Positions 1 to 7,804 of a DNA stretch of 64,000 nt are shown here, piece after piece; the stretch's first letter is position 1; each line of letters starts with the position of its first letter. The DNA is from Lactonifactor sp050944855 (lineage in GTDB: Bacteria; Bacillota; Clostridia; Lachnospirales; Lachnospiraceae), in the NCBI GenBank assembly GCA_050944855.1, contig JBMNRU010000013.1, positions 1 through 64,000 on the forward strand. Reading direction: 5' to 3'. The position numbers were made by a program, and so were the translations under genes. Below the pieces are notes generated by a model. It made no database searches. It saw only the letters and a program-made list of their open reading frames with translations, and was not told where the DNA came from.

Positions 1-649
1 CTCCCAGTAAAACAATGGCAGTGATAGCTGCCAGACCCAGACCCAGTATCAGGTTAATGGTATTGACATGTGCTTTTGCAGATGGGACAAAAGTCTGAAT
101 GGCTGTATTGATAGAATCTGTAATATTGCCGATTTGTACGGCATTTCCGATACCGAAAGCGGCCAAGGCACCAAATACCGAAAAGATAATTGCCAGCCAG
201 TTCCACTTTTTTCCCAGCCCGTTTCTTATGTAATACATGGGGCCTCCGACCCAGTCTCCCCGATCATTTTTTTCACGGAAACGGACGGATAAAATAACCT
301 CGGAATATTTCGTACACATACCGATAAGTGCGGTAGCCCAAAGCCAGAATAAGGAGCCCGGTCCTCCCAGAGTGATAGCCCAGGTAATTCCGGCAATATT
401 GCCAGTGCCCACCGTGGCGGCCAGCGCAGTGCTTACGGCCTGAAATGGCGTGACTTCACCGGAACCGGCTTTTTGTTTCTTAAAGACCTTTCCGATGGTG
501 TTGCCCATGGCATATCCGAATTTGCTGAACTGAACGAAACGGGTCCGGCAGGTTAAAAACAAACCGGTACCGACCAGCAGAATCAGCATGGGGACACCCC
601 ATACGACGTTGTTAATGGCACTGTTGATATTGGAAACTATCTCCCACAT
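1..649 (-). CDS. Sodium:alanine/glycine symporter (AGCS family), partial
   Basis: Secondary transporter that imports alanine or glycine with Na+ across the cell membrane. Only the first 216 codons are in the window; the gene continues past base 1. The reverse strand opens with ATG at 649 behind an AAAGGGG ribosome binding site. The translation has a hydrophobic first helix, the AGCS signature TGNIAG at about residues 82-87, then GGPGSLFWLW and GGPMYY, in the order expected for this family. No frameshift is seen. Its own promoter must lie between it and the purC terminator (650-745). Amino acid specificity cannot be read from the sequence. Confidence 0.9.
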   Translation of the reverse strand, partial: MWEIVSNINSAINNVVWGVPMLILLVGTGLFLTCRTRFVQFSKFGYAMGNTIGKVFKKQKAGSGEVTPFQAVSTALAATVGTGNIAGITWAITLGGPGSLFWLWATALIGMCTKYSEVILSVRFREKNDRGDWVGGPMYYIRNGLGKKWNWLAIIFSVFGALAAFGIGNAVQIGNITDSINTAIQTFVPSAKAHVNTINLILGLGLAAITAIVLLG

Positions 650-744
650 AGGTTATTTCCCCTTTCTTTGACAAATTTTTCTCCATATTATAGCAAAAAC
701 AAAATAGATGTGCAAGACTTTAGAAAAAAACTGCGTGCATCATG

Positions 745-780
745 AAAAAAGGACAGCTGTCTTTGGATGGCAGCTGTCCT
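745..780 (-). terminator. Rho-independent terminator of purC
   Basis: Read on the minus strand, a 9-bp stem (GGACAGCTG with CAGCTGTCC, 751-759 and 771-779) is followed by a run of six T. It lies 12 bases after the purC stop and separates purC from the symporter gene. Confidence 0.85.
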
Positions 781-791
781 GTGCATTTTTA

Positions 792-1475
792 TTATCGGTT
801 TAAGATTAACTTAGTTAATTCTACCGGCTCAACAATCTTTCCGTCTTTGTAAACACGCATGTTGCCGGATGCGATTTCATCGATCAGGATGACTTCATCC
901 TGGTTGTAGCCAAACTCAAATTTGATATCCCACAGATCAAGACCGATAGATTTTAAATCGTCAGCTACGATTTTTGTGATCTTTAATGTCTGCTCTTTCA
1001 TGCTTTCAAACATAGCCGGCGTCATAATTCCCAAAGCAGCCAGTCCTTCGCTGGTAACAAGGGGATCGCCTAAAGCATCATTTTTGAAGGTACATTCTAC
1101 GTAACCACCCTTTAAAACAGTTCCGTCTTCCATGTATTCGCCATATCTGCGGATAAAACTGCCCGTTGCAACCAGACGGCAGATGACTTCGAGACCATGT
1201 CCAAATACAGTTGCCGGAAGAACTTCCATTGTGGCATTTTCAATATCAGCACTTACATAGTGTGTTTTAATGCCGGCTTTCTTTAAAAGTTCAAAATAGT
1301 GGATGGATGTCTGGAGGTTTGCTTTACCGATACCTTCGATTGTTAATCCCACACTGTTTTCGCCCGGATCAAATACACCGTCTTTTCCGGTACAGTCATC
1401 TTTGAACTTAAGAAGTACGTTTCCATTGTCAAGGCTGTATACATTTTTGGTTTTTCCTTCGTAAATTTTTTTCAT
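792..1475 (-). CDS. purC: Phosphoribosylaminoimidazole-succinocarboxamide synthase
   Basis: SAICAR synthetase, joining CAIR and aspartate with ATP in de novo purine synthesis in the cytoplasm. The 227-residue product is of normal family length. It starts MKKIYEGKTKNVY and carries the family blocks LDLWDIKFEFG and LIDEIASGNMR near residues 180-210. The start at 1475 is preferred over upstream in-frame starts because GGAGGAG lies six bases before it. The gene stands alone: no other de novo pur gene is adjacent, so in this genome it is either separate from the pur operon or at its edge. The guaA gene at 4.6 kb serves the same pathway but is in another transcript. Confidence 0.95.
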   Translation of the reverse strand: MKKIYEGKTKNVYSLDNGNVLLKFKDDCTGKDGVFDPGENSVGLTIEGIGKANLQTSIHYFELLKKAGIKTHYVSADIENATMEVLPATVFGHGLEVICRLVATGSFIRRYGEYMEDGTVLKGGYVECTFKNDALGDPLVTSEGLAALGIMTPAMFESMKEQTLKITKIVADDLKSIGLDLWDIKFEFGYNQDEVILIDEIASGNMRVYKDGKIVEPVELTKLILNR

Positions 1476-1597
1476 GTTAGTCTCCTCCATGTGATATACA
1501 TTTGGTTTCAATCTGTAGCACATAAAATAATGTAGCATAATTCACGGAATCTGAAAATAGTTAAATGGAAAAAATTGAAAGGCGAAAATGGGGAGGA

Positions 1598-1618
1598 TTT
1601 TGTGAGTTTGTCACAGAA
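1598..1618. promoter_or_regulatory. Possible Crp/Fnr-type operator
   Basis: The inverted repeat TGTGA-N5-TCACA (1601-1615), flanked by matching TTT/AAA ends, lies 50 bases before the ferredoxin gene. It resembles the TGTGA-N6-TCACA site of Crp-family regulators but with a spacer one base shorter. A Crp/Fnr-family regulator gene lies just beyond the two-gene operon (2452-3111). An AT-rich TATGAT element follows at 1636-1641, but no well-spaced -35 was found. That this regulator uses this site is inference. Confidence 0.4.
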
Positions 1619-1667
1619 AAAGAGATTTTTTGTGATATGATAAGAAAAAATATGAGGGAGGTTTCGT

Positions 1668-1874
1668 ATGTCCGAAACAAAGAGAGTAAAAAAGAAAGCT
1701 GCCATCCCGCCCAAGGAATGTGTGGCCTGCGGCTGCTGTATGAAAGTATGTCCCAGGGATGCCATCCGTATTTACAAGGGTATTTATGCACAGGCAGACA
1801 GTGAGAAATGTGTAGGCTGCGGAAAATGTGTGAAAGAATGTCCGGCGAGCATTATTACGTTAGTGGGGGTGTAG
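1668..1874 (+). CDS. Small 2[4Fe-4S] ferredoxin-type protein
   Basis: A 68-residue soluble electron carrier. Two clusters are predicted: CVACGCCMKVC (residues 18-28) followed by P, and CVGCGKCVKEC (45-55) followed by P. These are the classic CxxCxxCxxxCP arrangement of bacterial ferredoxins, with an additional Cys beside the third ligand of the first motif. GGGAGG precedes the ATG. One base separates its stop from the next gene, so the two are translated together. It probably passes electrons to or from the membrane Fe-S protein encoded next. The redox partner is unknown. Confidence 0.88.
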   Translation: MSETKRVKKKAAIPPKECVACGCCMKVCPRDAIRIYKGIYAQADSEKCVGCGKCVKECPASIITLVGV

Positions 1875-1875
1875 T

Positions 1876-2448
1876 ATGAAACAGAAAAAGAAATGGTACG
1901 ACTATATGTGGATCGTATCTTTAACCTATTTGATCTTGGGATTTTTTAATATTTTATTTGCCTGGCTGGGTCTTGCCTGCTTTCTCATACCGCTTATTAT
2001 AGCCATTGCGGGAGGCCAGAAAGCCTATTGCAACCGCTATTGCGGCAGAGGTCAGGTGTTTGCCCTTTTAGGCGGCCGTTTTGGTTTGTCCAGAAAGAAA
2101 GATATGCCCAAATGGCTGAAATCTTCCTGGTTTCGCTATGGCTTTTTGATATTTTTCTTAGTTATGTTTATGCAGATGCTGTGGAATACCTGGCTGGTAT
2201 TTCGAGGTGCGCAGGATCTGCGGCAGGTGGTTACGCTGCTGTGGACCTTTAAACTGCCCTGGCACTGGGCGTATTATGGTACGGCCCCTGCTCCCTGGGT
2301 GGCACAGTTTGCTTTTGGTTTTTACAGTGTCATGCTGACTTCAACCGTATTGGGGCTCATTACCATGGTATTATGCAAACCCCGCAGCTGGTGTGTGTAT
2401 TGCCCGATGGGAACCATGACCCAATTAATCTGCAAAGCGAAGAAATAG
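1876..2448 (+). CDS. Membrane 4Fe-4S protein (NapH/NosR-like ferredoxin domain)
   Basis: A 190-residue membrane protein with about four hydrophobic segments (residues 11-32, 33-47, 88-106 and 140-165). Two Cys groups face each other around the membrane part: CNRYC at 52-56 and CKPRSWCVYCP near 167-177. This is the pattern of Fer4_5-type membrane iron-sulfur proteins such as NapH and the C-terminus of NosR. It is co-transcribed with the ferredoxin upstream, one base away. The pair may form a small quinone- or thiol-linked electron relay. No reductase subunit is adjacent, so the terminal acceptor cannot be named. A Crp/Fnr regulator gene converges on it, which fits redox control. Confidence 0.75.
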   Translation: MKQKKKWYDYMWIVSLTYLILGFFNILFAWLGLACFLIPLIIAIAGGQKAYCNRYCGRGQVFALLGGRFGLSRKKDMPKWLKSSWFRYGFLIFFLVMFMQMLWNTWLVFRGAQDLRQVVTLLWTFKLPWHWAYYGTAPAPWVAQFAFGFYSVMLTSTVLGLITMVLCKPRSWCVYCPMGTMTQLICKAKK

Positions 2449-2451
2449 TTT

Positions 2452-3111
2452 TTATGTATGGCTGATCTGAGTGAGTTTTTGAGAATCTGTGATTTCAATG
2501 GTGCCTCGGGTCAGCTTTACCATTTCTTCTGATTGAAAATATCGGAGCATTCTGGTTACGACTTCCCGGGCTGTGCCTAAGTGTCCGGCGATCTGTTCAT
2601 GAGTGATTTTGAGTGTATCGGTGTTTTCAATGGCACTCTCTTCCAGAAGAAAATCCGCCAGGCGTTTATCGAAGCTTTTCCACATAATCTGCTCGACGAG
2701 CCACATGACGTCGGTGAAACGGGTTGCCATGAGTTCGTTGGTATAATTGGCGAGTACGGCAGAGCGATTCATCAGCTGTCGGTAAGTTTCAGGCGGAATG
2801 ACCCAGACATCGGTATCTTTATCTGCAGATATGATGATATCAAACTGGATGCTGTTGATAATACAGGGCGCAGAGAAGAGACAGATATCTCTTTCAAACA
2901 GACGGTAGAGAGTCACCTCCCGTCCCTCCGGGGAGGTAAGAAAAGCCCGAAGCTGTCCGCTGCACAGGATTAGAACCCCAAAACAGCTGGCGGTTCCATT
3001 ATTTACCAAAGTTCCTTTTTTGAGTGTACGTCTGCCGGCAGTACGAATCAAAAGTTCTTGATCCTCTTTCTCCAGTTTATGGAAAATAGGAAAAAAATCG
3101 GAAAGTTCCAT
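2452..3111 (-). CDS. Crp/Fnr family transcriptional regulator
   Basis: A 219-residue regulator. Residues 1-140 form a cyclic-nucleotide-binding-like beta barrel. Residues about 165-205 carry a winged helix with ITHEQIAGHLGTAREVVTR as the recognition helix-turn-helix. The N-terminus lacks the cluster of Cys residues of classical Fnr, so it is not an obvious Fe-S oxygen sensor; the effector is unknown. The gene converges on the ferredoxin/membrane Fe-S operon, with stops three bases apart, and is likely its regulator by proximity. A Crp-like palindrome lies before the ferredoxin gene (1601-1615). Confidence 0.88.
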   Translation of the reverse strand: MELSDFFPIFHKLEKEDQELLIRTAGRRTLKKGTLVNNGTASCFGVLILCSGQLRAFLTSPEGREVTLYRLFERDICLFSAPCIINSIQFDIIISADKDTDVWVIPPETYRQLMNRSAVLANYTNELMATRFTDVMWLVEQIMWKSFDKRLADFLLEESAIENTDTLKITHEQIAGHLGTAREVVTRMLRYFQSEEMVKLTRGTIEITDSQKLTQISHT

Positions 3112-3193
3112 TACTTTGCCTCCATTATAGTAATTCTATCTATATCATGCATAGCAGATTCAGAAGTATTTGTCAATCCATTCCTAAATGCTC

Positions 3194-3232
3194 TTGACAA
3201 AATGATATCAAAATGATATGATAAGAATATCA
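3194..3232 (+). promoter_or_regulatory. Promoter of the SPFH-RHH operon with 11-bp phased repeats
   Basis: TTGACA (3194-3199), a 17-base spacer and TATGAT (3217-3222) make a near-consensus promoter. Within it three octamers recur every 11 bases: TGATATCA (3203), TGATATGA (3214) and GAATATCA (3225). One-turn spacing is typical of sites bound cooperatively by ribbon-helix-helix dimers. The second gene of the operon encodes such a protein, so autoregulation is the simplest reading. Confidence 0.75.
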
Positions 3233-3247
3233 AAGGAGGGAAATATT

Positions 3248-4270
3248 ATGATGCAGGAAAAAGTATTAAAAAACAAGAATAATGGAATGGCCGTGATGTT
3301 AGTAACAATCGTACTTTTGCTCTTATCCGTCGCAGCGATTATTTTCGGCGGGTTTCGTTGGGAAGGCGGCGGTTCACCGGTAATTTGTATCATTGGGATC
3401 ATTTACGTCTGTATAGGATGGATTCCATTATTGGGACTTAGAGTGTTAAAGCCGCAGGAAGCTTTAGTGCTCACACTGTTTGGCAAATATGTAGGATCAT
3501 TGAAGGATCATGGATTTTATTTCGTCAATCCATTTTGTACCAGTGTCAATCCGGCGGCGCAGACAAAACTGAATCAGTCCGGTGACGTGGACAGAGGTTC
3601 TAAAAAGGCATTTTCTATTTCAGTACATGGAGACGATGCTGCGGTGGAGTCTGGCAGCAAGAAAATTTCTTTGAAGATTATGACGCTGAATAACAATCGT
3701 CAGAAGATCAATGATTGTCTGGGCAACCCGGTGGAGATTGGTATTGCGGTAACCTGGCGGGTAGTGGATACGGCGAAAGCAGTATTTAACGTAGATAATT
3801 ATAAAGAATACTTATCTTTGCAGTGTGACAGTGCTCTGAGAAATATTGTAAGACTTTATCCTTATGATATTGCACCGGATGTAGACACGACAGGAGACGG
3901 TATTGCCGATGAAGGCAGTCTGCGGGGTTCCAGTGAAGTTGTAGCTGCACGTATTCGTGATGAAATTCAGGAAAAAGTAAGAGAAGCCGGTCTGGAAATT
4001 CTGGAAGCACGCATTACCTATCTGGCGTATGCACCGGAGATTGCGGCTGTTATGCTGCAGCGTCAGCAGGCTTCTGCTGTTGTAGATGCGAGAAAGATGA
4101 TCGTGGATGGCGCAGTGGGCATGGTAGAGATGGCCCTGACAAGCCTGGAAGAAAAGGAAATCGTAGATCTGGATCCGGAAAGAAAAGCAGCCATGGTATC
4201 CAATCTTCTTGTGGTTCTCTGCGGTAATCACGATGCACAGCCGATTGTAAATTCAGGAAGTTTATATTAA
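3248..4270 (+). CDS. SPFH/Band 7 domain membrane protein
   Basis: A 340-residue stomatin/prohibitin-type protein. Two hydrophobic helices (about residues 13-33 and 43-62) anchor the N-terminus. The SPFH domain follows (about 65-270, with VLKPQEALVLTLFGKYVGSL at its start), then a helical C-terminal region. Such proteins assemble into membrane rings or microdomains that scaffold proteases or other complexes. The start is set by AAAGGAGGG seven bases before ATG at 3248; a second ATG follows directly. It is co-transcribed with a small ribbon-helix-helix protein one base downstream. The client process is unknown. Confidence 0.88.
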   Translation: MMQEKVLKNKNNGMAVMLVTIVLLLLSVAAIIFGGFRWEGGGSPVICIIGIIYVCIGWIPLLGLRVLKPQEALVLTLFGKYVGSLKDHGFYFVNPFCTSVNPAAQTKLNQSGDVDRGSKKAFSISVHGDDAAVESGSKKISLKIMTLNNNRQKINDCLGNPVEIGIAVTWRVVDTAKAVFNVDNYKEYLSLQCDSALRNIVRLYPYDIAPDVDTTGDGIADEGSLRGSSEVVAARIRDEIQEKVREAGLEILEARITYLAYAPEIAAVMLQRQQASAVVDARKMIVDGAVGMVEMALTSLEEKEIVDLDPERKAAMVSNLLVVLCGNHDAQPIVNSGSLY

Positions 4271-4271
4271 T

Positions 4272-4475
4272 ATGGGCGATGGAAAGAAAAAGCAAGTACC
4301 TTTAAGGTTATCAGAAAAGTTATATAATGCGATTGCCGCGTGGGCGGAAGATGATTTCCGTTCTGTGAACGGTCAGATTGAGTATCTGCTGACAGAGTGT
4401 GTAAAGCAGAGAAAGAAAAATGGCAAGTATGTGTCGGAACATTTGGATGAACCGATTGAATTGGATATTGAGTAA
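4272..4475 (+). CDS. Arc-like ribbon-helix-helix DNA-binding protein
   Basis: A 67-residue protein. The segment KQVPLRLSEKLYNAIAAWAE fits the beta strand and first helix of the Arc/MetJ fold. FRSVNGQIEYLLTECVKQR then fits the second helix. The acidic tail (ELDIE) is outside the fold. The start lies one base after the SPFH stop, so translation is coupled. The phased octamers in the operon promoter (3203-3232) are a good candidate target. A structural role beside the SPFH protein cannot be excluded. Confidence 0.78.
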   Translation: MGDGKKKQVPLRLSEKLYNAIAAWAEDDFRSVNGQIEYLLTECVKQRKKNGKYVSEHLDEPIELDIE

Positions 4476-4528
4476 AGAAAGGTCCAGAAAGTTACAGATG
4501 ACTTCCCGGGCCTTTCTTGTGTTATAAT
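4475..4528 (+). promoter_or_regulatory. Terminator of the SPFH operon merged with the guaA promoter
   Basis: AAGAAAGG-T-CC (4475-4485) pairs with GG-G-CCTTTCTT (4508-4518), an 11-bp stem that ends the SPFH-RHH transcript. Directly after it, TG-T-TATAAT (4520-4528) is a perfect extended -10 element. No good -35 is present, which extended -10 promoters tolerate. No guanine riboswitch core was found in the remaining leader up to guaA. Confidence 0.65.
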
Positions 4529-4627
4529 GAAGAAAACAAAAAATATAATAGTTGCCAAACTTTTACGGCTATAATAAAATATGGATATATTACTTGTAAT
4601 GAATGTACGAGAGAAAGGAAGAAAAAA

Positions 4628-5920
4628 ATGAAACAAGACATGATCGTAATCCTTGATTTAGGCAGTACAGAAAATACCGTGCTGGCACGCCAGGTACGTG
4701 AACTGGGTGTATACAGTGAGATCCATCCGCACGATATTACAGTAGAAGAGTTAAATGCCCTGGATAATGTAAAGGGTATTATTTTGAACGGAGGAGAGAA
4801 CCGCGTGGTAGATGGTGCAGCGGTAGAAATTCTTCCGGAATTATATGAGAGTGGATATCCCATGATTTCTGTGGACTATCCCGGTTCTAAATGTAAAGAG
4901 CAGTATGACCGGATCCCATCCCAGGAAGAATTGAAGGCTTTTCTTTTCCAGACATGCAAGGCACAGGCAAACTGGAATATGAAGAATTTCATTGAAGATC
5001 AGGTAGAACTGATCCGTAAACAGGTAGGAGATAAGAAAGTGCTTCTGGCATTGTCCGGCGGTGTAGATTCTTCTGTTGTTGCCGCACTTTTGATCAAGGC
5101 CATTGGTCAGCAGCTGGTATGTGTACATGTAAATCATGGCCTGATGCGTAAAAATGAATCGGAAAGTGTAGTGGAAGTATTCCGCAATCAGCTGCATGCA
5201 AATTTGATCTACGTAGATGCAGTAGAAAGATTTTTGGGCAAACTGGAAAACGTGGCAGATCCGGAGCAGAAGCGTAAAATTATTGGCGGCGAGTTCATTC
5301 GCGTTTTTGAAGAAGAAGCAAGAAAGCTGGAAGGAATTGAATTTTTAGGTCAGGGAACCATTTATCCGGATATCATTGAAAGCGGTACCAAGACGGCGAA
5401 GATGGTTAAGTCTCATCATAACGTGGGAGGACTGCCCGAAGATCTGCAGTTTGACCTGGTGGAACCTTTAAAACAGCTGTTCAAGGACGAAGTTCGTGCC
5501 TGTGGCGTGGAACTGGGTCTTCCGCATCATATGGTATATCGCCAGCCATTCCCGGGACCGGGACTTGGTGTGAGATGCACCGGTGCCATCACAAGAGATC
5601 GTTTGGAAGCAGTTCGTGAGTCGGATGCAATCCTTCGCGAAGAATTTGCAAAAGTAGGATTAGATAAGAAAGTATGGCAGTACTTTACCGTGGTGCCGGA
5701 TTTCAAATCCGTAGGAATGAAGAATCATGAAAGATGCTTTGAATATATGGTTATCATCCGTGCGATCAATACCATTGATGCGATGACAGCAAGTATTGAA
5801 AAAGTAGACTGGGATATTCTGGAAGTGATCACAAACCGGATTTTGGCAGAGGTACCGAATGTAAATCGGGTATGCTATGACATGAGTCCGAAGCCGCCGG
5901 CAACGATTGAATATGAATAA
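4628..5920 (+). CDS. guaA: GMP synthetase with a truncated glutaminase domain
   Basis: Converts XMP to GMP through an adenylated intermediate. The product is 430 residues, about 90 fewer than usual GuaA. The ATP pyrophosphatase part is intact: SGGVDS at 143-148, GQGTIYPDIIESG, PFPGPGLGVRC and the C-terminal dimer domain ending PPATIEYE. The N-terminal GATase domain stops early. It keeps the first strands (VILDLG, ILNGG) but reads SVDYPGS (81-87) where the nucleophile loop GxCxG should be. The following stretch with the catalytic His and Glu is absent. The frame is open and well conserved, so this is a domain deletion rather than decay. The enzyme would need free ammonia or a separate glutaminase. 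Start: ATG 4628; upstream in-frame ATG has no RBS. Confidence 0.92.
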   Translation: MKQDMIVILDLGSTENTVLARQVRELGVYSEIHPHDITVEELNALDNVKGIILNGGENRVVDGAAVEILPELYESGYPMISVDYPGSKCKEQYDRIPSQEELKAFLFQTCKAQANWNMKNFIEDQVELIRKQVGDKKVLLALSGGVDSSVVAALLIKAIGQQLVCVHVNHGLMRKNESESVVEVFRNQLHANLIYVDAVERFLGKLENVADPEQKRKIIGGEFIRVFEEEARKLEGIEFLGQGTIYPDIIESGTKTAKMVKSHHNVGGLPEDLQFDLVEPLKQLFKDEVRACGVELGLPHHMVYRQPFPGPGLGVRCTGAITRDRLEAVRESDAILREEFAKVGLDKKVWQYFTVVPDFKSVGMKNHERCFEYMVIIRAINTIDAMTASIEKVDWDILEVITNRILAEVPNVNRVCYDMSPKPPATIEYE

Positions 5921-5997
5921 ATTGGAAAGTTGCGGAAAGCCAGGGTTTATGGGTTACAGAATGATAAGAAACGGTTTTTGATATAACAATCCATATT

Positions 5998-6039
5998 AAA
6001 ACGCCCTTAGCTGTGGATAACACAGCTAAGGGCGTTTTG
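5998..6039 (+). terminator. Rho-independent terminator of guaA
   Basis: A perfect 18-bp inverted repeat (5998-6015 with 6021-6038, loop GATAA) ends in TTTTG. It is the strongest hairpin in the first 10 kb and closes the guaA transcript. Confidence 0.9.
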
Positions 6040-6150
6040 TCGTTAGGCAGTTGACCGCCGACAATACCCGATTGAGAGAGGAAATCAAAGACTGAAAACT
6101 GCTGCGGGAAGCCTTTTTAGATGCATATAAATTTAATTTGAAATTTTAAA
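6040..6150 (+). pseudogene. Short coding fossil downstream of guaA
   Basis: One frame through about 6045-6150 reads RQLTADNTRLREEIKD, a stop, then KLLREAFLDAYKFNLKF and a stop. It looks like the C-terminal coiled part of a lost gene interrupted by a nonsense change. No family could be recognised. It marks the left edge of an accessory stretch (6.2-8.1 kb) that looks more AT-rich than its surroundings by eye. It may simply be non-coding. Confidence 0.25.
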
Positions 6151-6208
6151 ACCGTCTCATTGCATAGGGGTTTTCTTTGACTTATACTTGTATACAGAGG
6201 TGATGACA

Positions 6209-6685
6209 ATGGCAAATGAAGATAAAAAAGATTTTAATGCAATGCTGCATGATAGTAAGGATATGCCAAAATTTCAGACGATCACAGATGAAAAAAGCAT
6301 AGAGAAATATGGCGGAGACAAAATGTATTTTGCACCGCCAATTGATTACGATAAGGTTATGCGGCTTGTGCCATACGGAAAACTACTTACTGTTGGTACG
6401 ATAAGGGAATATTTTGCAATTGCAAATAAAGCTGATTTTACAGAGCCGATTACGGCAGGAATATTTGTTTCGATTGTTGCGTGGGCGAGTTATCAGCGTT
6501 CTGAAGATGAAACACCTTTTTGGCGTACATTAAAGGCGAATGGAGAATTAAACGCAAAATATCCCGGCGGCATTGAGGCACAGAAAGAGAAGTTGGAAGC
6601 GGAAGGACATACGATTATCCAAAAAGGCAGGAAGAATATCAGATACTATGTTAAAGACTATGAAAATGCTTTGTTTGCGCTATAG
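6209..6685 (+). CDS. Alkyltransferase-like (ATL/MGMT-family) DNA-binding protein
   Basis: A 158-residue protein containing the DNA-binding domain of O6-alkylguanine alkyltransferases: VMRLVPYGKLLTVGTIREYF near residues 45-65 and YPGGIEAQKEKLEAEGH near 120-136. The active-site motif PCHRV is not present; the aligned place reads PFWRT, so there is no acceptor Cys. Proteins of this kind (ATLs) bind alkylated bases and recruit excision repair rather than remove the lesion. The start follows AGAGGTGATG; the upstream in-frame ATG is less well placed. It begins an accessory stretch with a GNAT gene and a toxin-antitoxin pair. Confidence 0.75.
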   Translation: MANEDKKDFNAMLHDSKDMPKFQTITDEKSIEKYGGDKMYFAPPIDYDKVMRLVPYGKLLTVGTIREYFAIANKADFTEPITAGIFVSIVAWASYQRSEDETPFWRTLKANGELNAKYPGGIEAQKEKLEAEGHTIIQKGRKNIRYYVKDYENALFAL

Positions 6686-6748
6686 GTGTTTGGGAAAGCG
6701 GTTTTAGTATATCGGATAAAGCAGAACAACAAATTATGGGTGAAAAAT

Positions 6749-7219
6749 ATGGATTATAAAATACGAGAAATTAAAGGTAGTGAATATCCAGTATTATCTG
6801 ATTTTTTGTATGAAGCAATTTTTATTCCAGAGGGTATGGAAAAGCCGCTAAAGGATATTATTGAACAACCAGCGCTACAAGTATACATTGCCGATTTTGG
6901 AAAGGCAGATGATTGGTGCTTGGTTGCGGAAGTAAAAGAAAAGATTGTAGGTGCGGTGTGGGTGCGTATTATGAATGACTACGGGCATATTGATGATGAA
7001 ACACCGTCGCTTGCCATATCACTTTATGGCGAATATAGACATTTAGGTATTGGTACAGCACTTATGAAAGCTATGTTGCACCTTTTGAAAGAAAAGGGAT
7101 ATAAACAGACATCTTTATCTGTACAAAAAGAAAATTATGCAGTTAATATGTATCAAAAGATAGGCTTTAAGGTGATAAGCGAAACAGAAGAAGAATACAT
7201 AATGGTTTGTGAATTATAG
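6749..7219 (+). CDS. GNAT family N-acetyltransferase
   Basis: A 156-residue acetyl-CoA-dependent acetyltransferase. The central acetyl-CoA loop is visible as ISLYGEYRHLGIGTALMKAM (near residues 90-108), followed by LSVQKENYAVNMYQKIGFKV, the usual last strand and helix. The substrate is not predictable. The chosen ATG lacks a strong Shine-Dalgarno; an upstream in-frame start at 6686 would abut the previous stop. It may be co-transcribed with the ATL gene 63 bases before it. Confidence 0.85.
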   Translation: MDYKIREIKGSEYPVLSDFLYEAIFIPEGMEKPLKDIIEQPALQVYIADFGKADDWCLVAEVKEKIVGAVWVRIMNDYGHIDDETPSLAISLYGEYRHLGIGTALMKAMLHLLKEKGYKQTSLSVQKENYAVNMYQKIGFKVISETEEEYIMVCEL

Positions 7220-7499
7220 TAAAGCTGAATTGGGAGATAATGCCTTTATTATTCACAGTTACAGAGCAAGTGCTATCAATGCCGATAACAAAATGATAAC
7301 ATTAGTTCATATGGGCAGGATAATATGGATACATCAAATAATCAAAATTTCTTCACAGCAGAAGATAATTTTTGCTGAAGTGTAAAAAATCAATAGAAAT
7401 GAACCAAAACGAGGATCTTGAAGATTCACATCTTTAGGGTCCTTTTTTTTGAGATGTAAAGACATATGCGTTACAATAATGCTTAGGAGGTGTTCTTAC
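7220..7499 (+). other. Intergenic stretch with a possible gene remnant and a terminator
   Basis: One frame stays open from about 7212 to 7385 and contains ELGDNAFIIHSYRASAINAD, but it lacks a start and a recognisable family, so it is at most a gene fragment. A hairpin follows at 7411-7452: AGGA...TCCT outside and AAGAT-TCAC-ATCTT inside, then eight T. This is a plausible terminator for the GNAT transcript. The RelB start lies 48 bases further on. Confidence 0.4.
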
Positions 7500-7802
7500 A
7501 TGGAAAAAACAGCAACGTTAAATCTAAGGGTAAATCCTGTTGTGAAAGAGCGGGCAGAGCAAGTCTTGGAGAAACTGGGGATCCCCATGTCTACCGCAAT
7601 AGATATGTATTTGAATCAAATTTTTCTTACAGGTGGCATTCCTTTTGCAGTGACTTTACCAAAAGCACCAGATGCAATTAACGCTGATTCGATGACATCA
7701 ATGAAGCTTCATGCAAAATTACAAAAGGGTTACAATGATATAGAGGCTGGAAAGGTGCAGGAAGCAAAAGGTGCATTTGCAAAATTCAGGGAAATCCATT
7801 AA
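7500..7802 (+). CDS. RelB/DinJ family antitoxin
   Basis: A 100-residue antitoxin. The N-terminal half has the ribbon-helix-helix signature TATLNLRVNPVVKERAEQVL followed by GIPMSTAIDMYLNQIFLTGG, typical of DinJ/RelB antitoxins that also repress their own promoter. The C-terminal half (LHAKLQKGYNDIEAGKVQEA) would wrap the toxin. AGGAGG lies nine bases before the ATG at 7500, which fixes the start. The toxin-like gene begins two bases after its stop. Confidence 0.88.
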   Translation: MEKTATLNLRVNPVVKERAEQVLEKLGIPMSTAIDMYLNQIFLTGGIPFAVTLPKAPDAINADSMTSMKLHAKLQKGYNDIEAGKVQEAKGAFAKFREIH

Positions 7803-7804
7803 AC

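Noticed and set aside
1565..1804. Alternative frame before and over the ferredoxin
   Set aside because: The ferredoxin frame has both CxxCxxCxxxCP motifs and the RBS.
4529..4627. Guanine/purine riboswitch before guaA
   Set aside because: The conserved purine-aptamer core and its loop-loop motifs could not be found in the leader.
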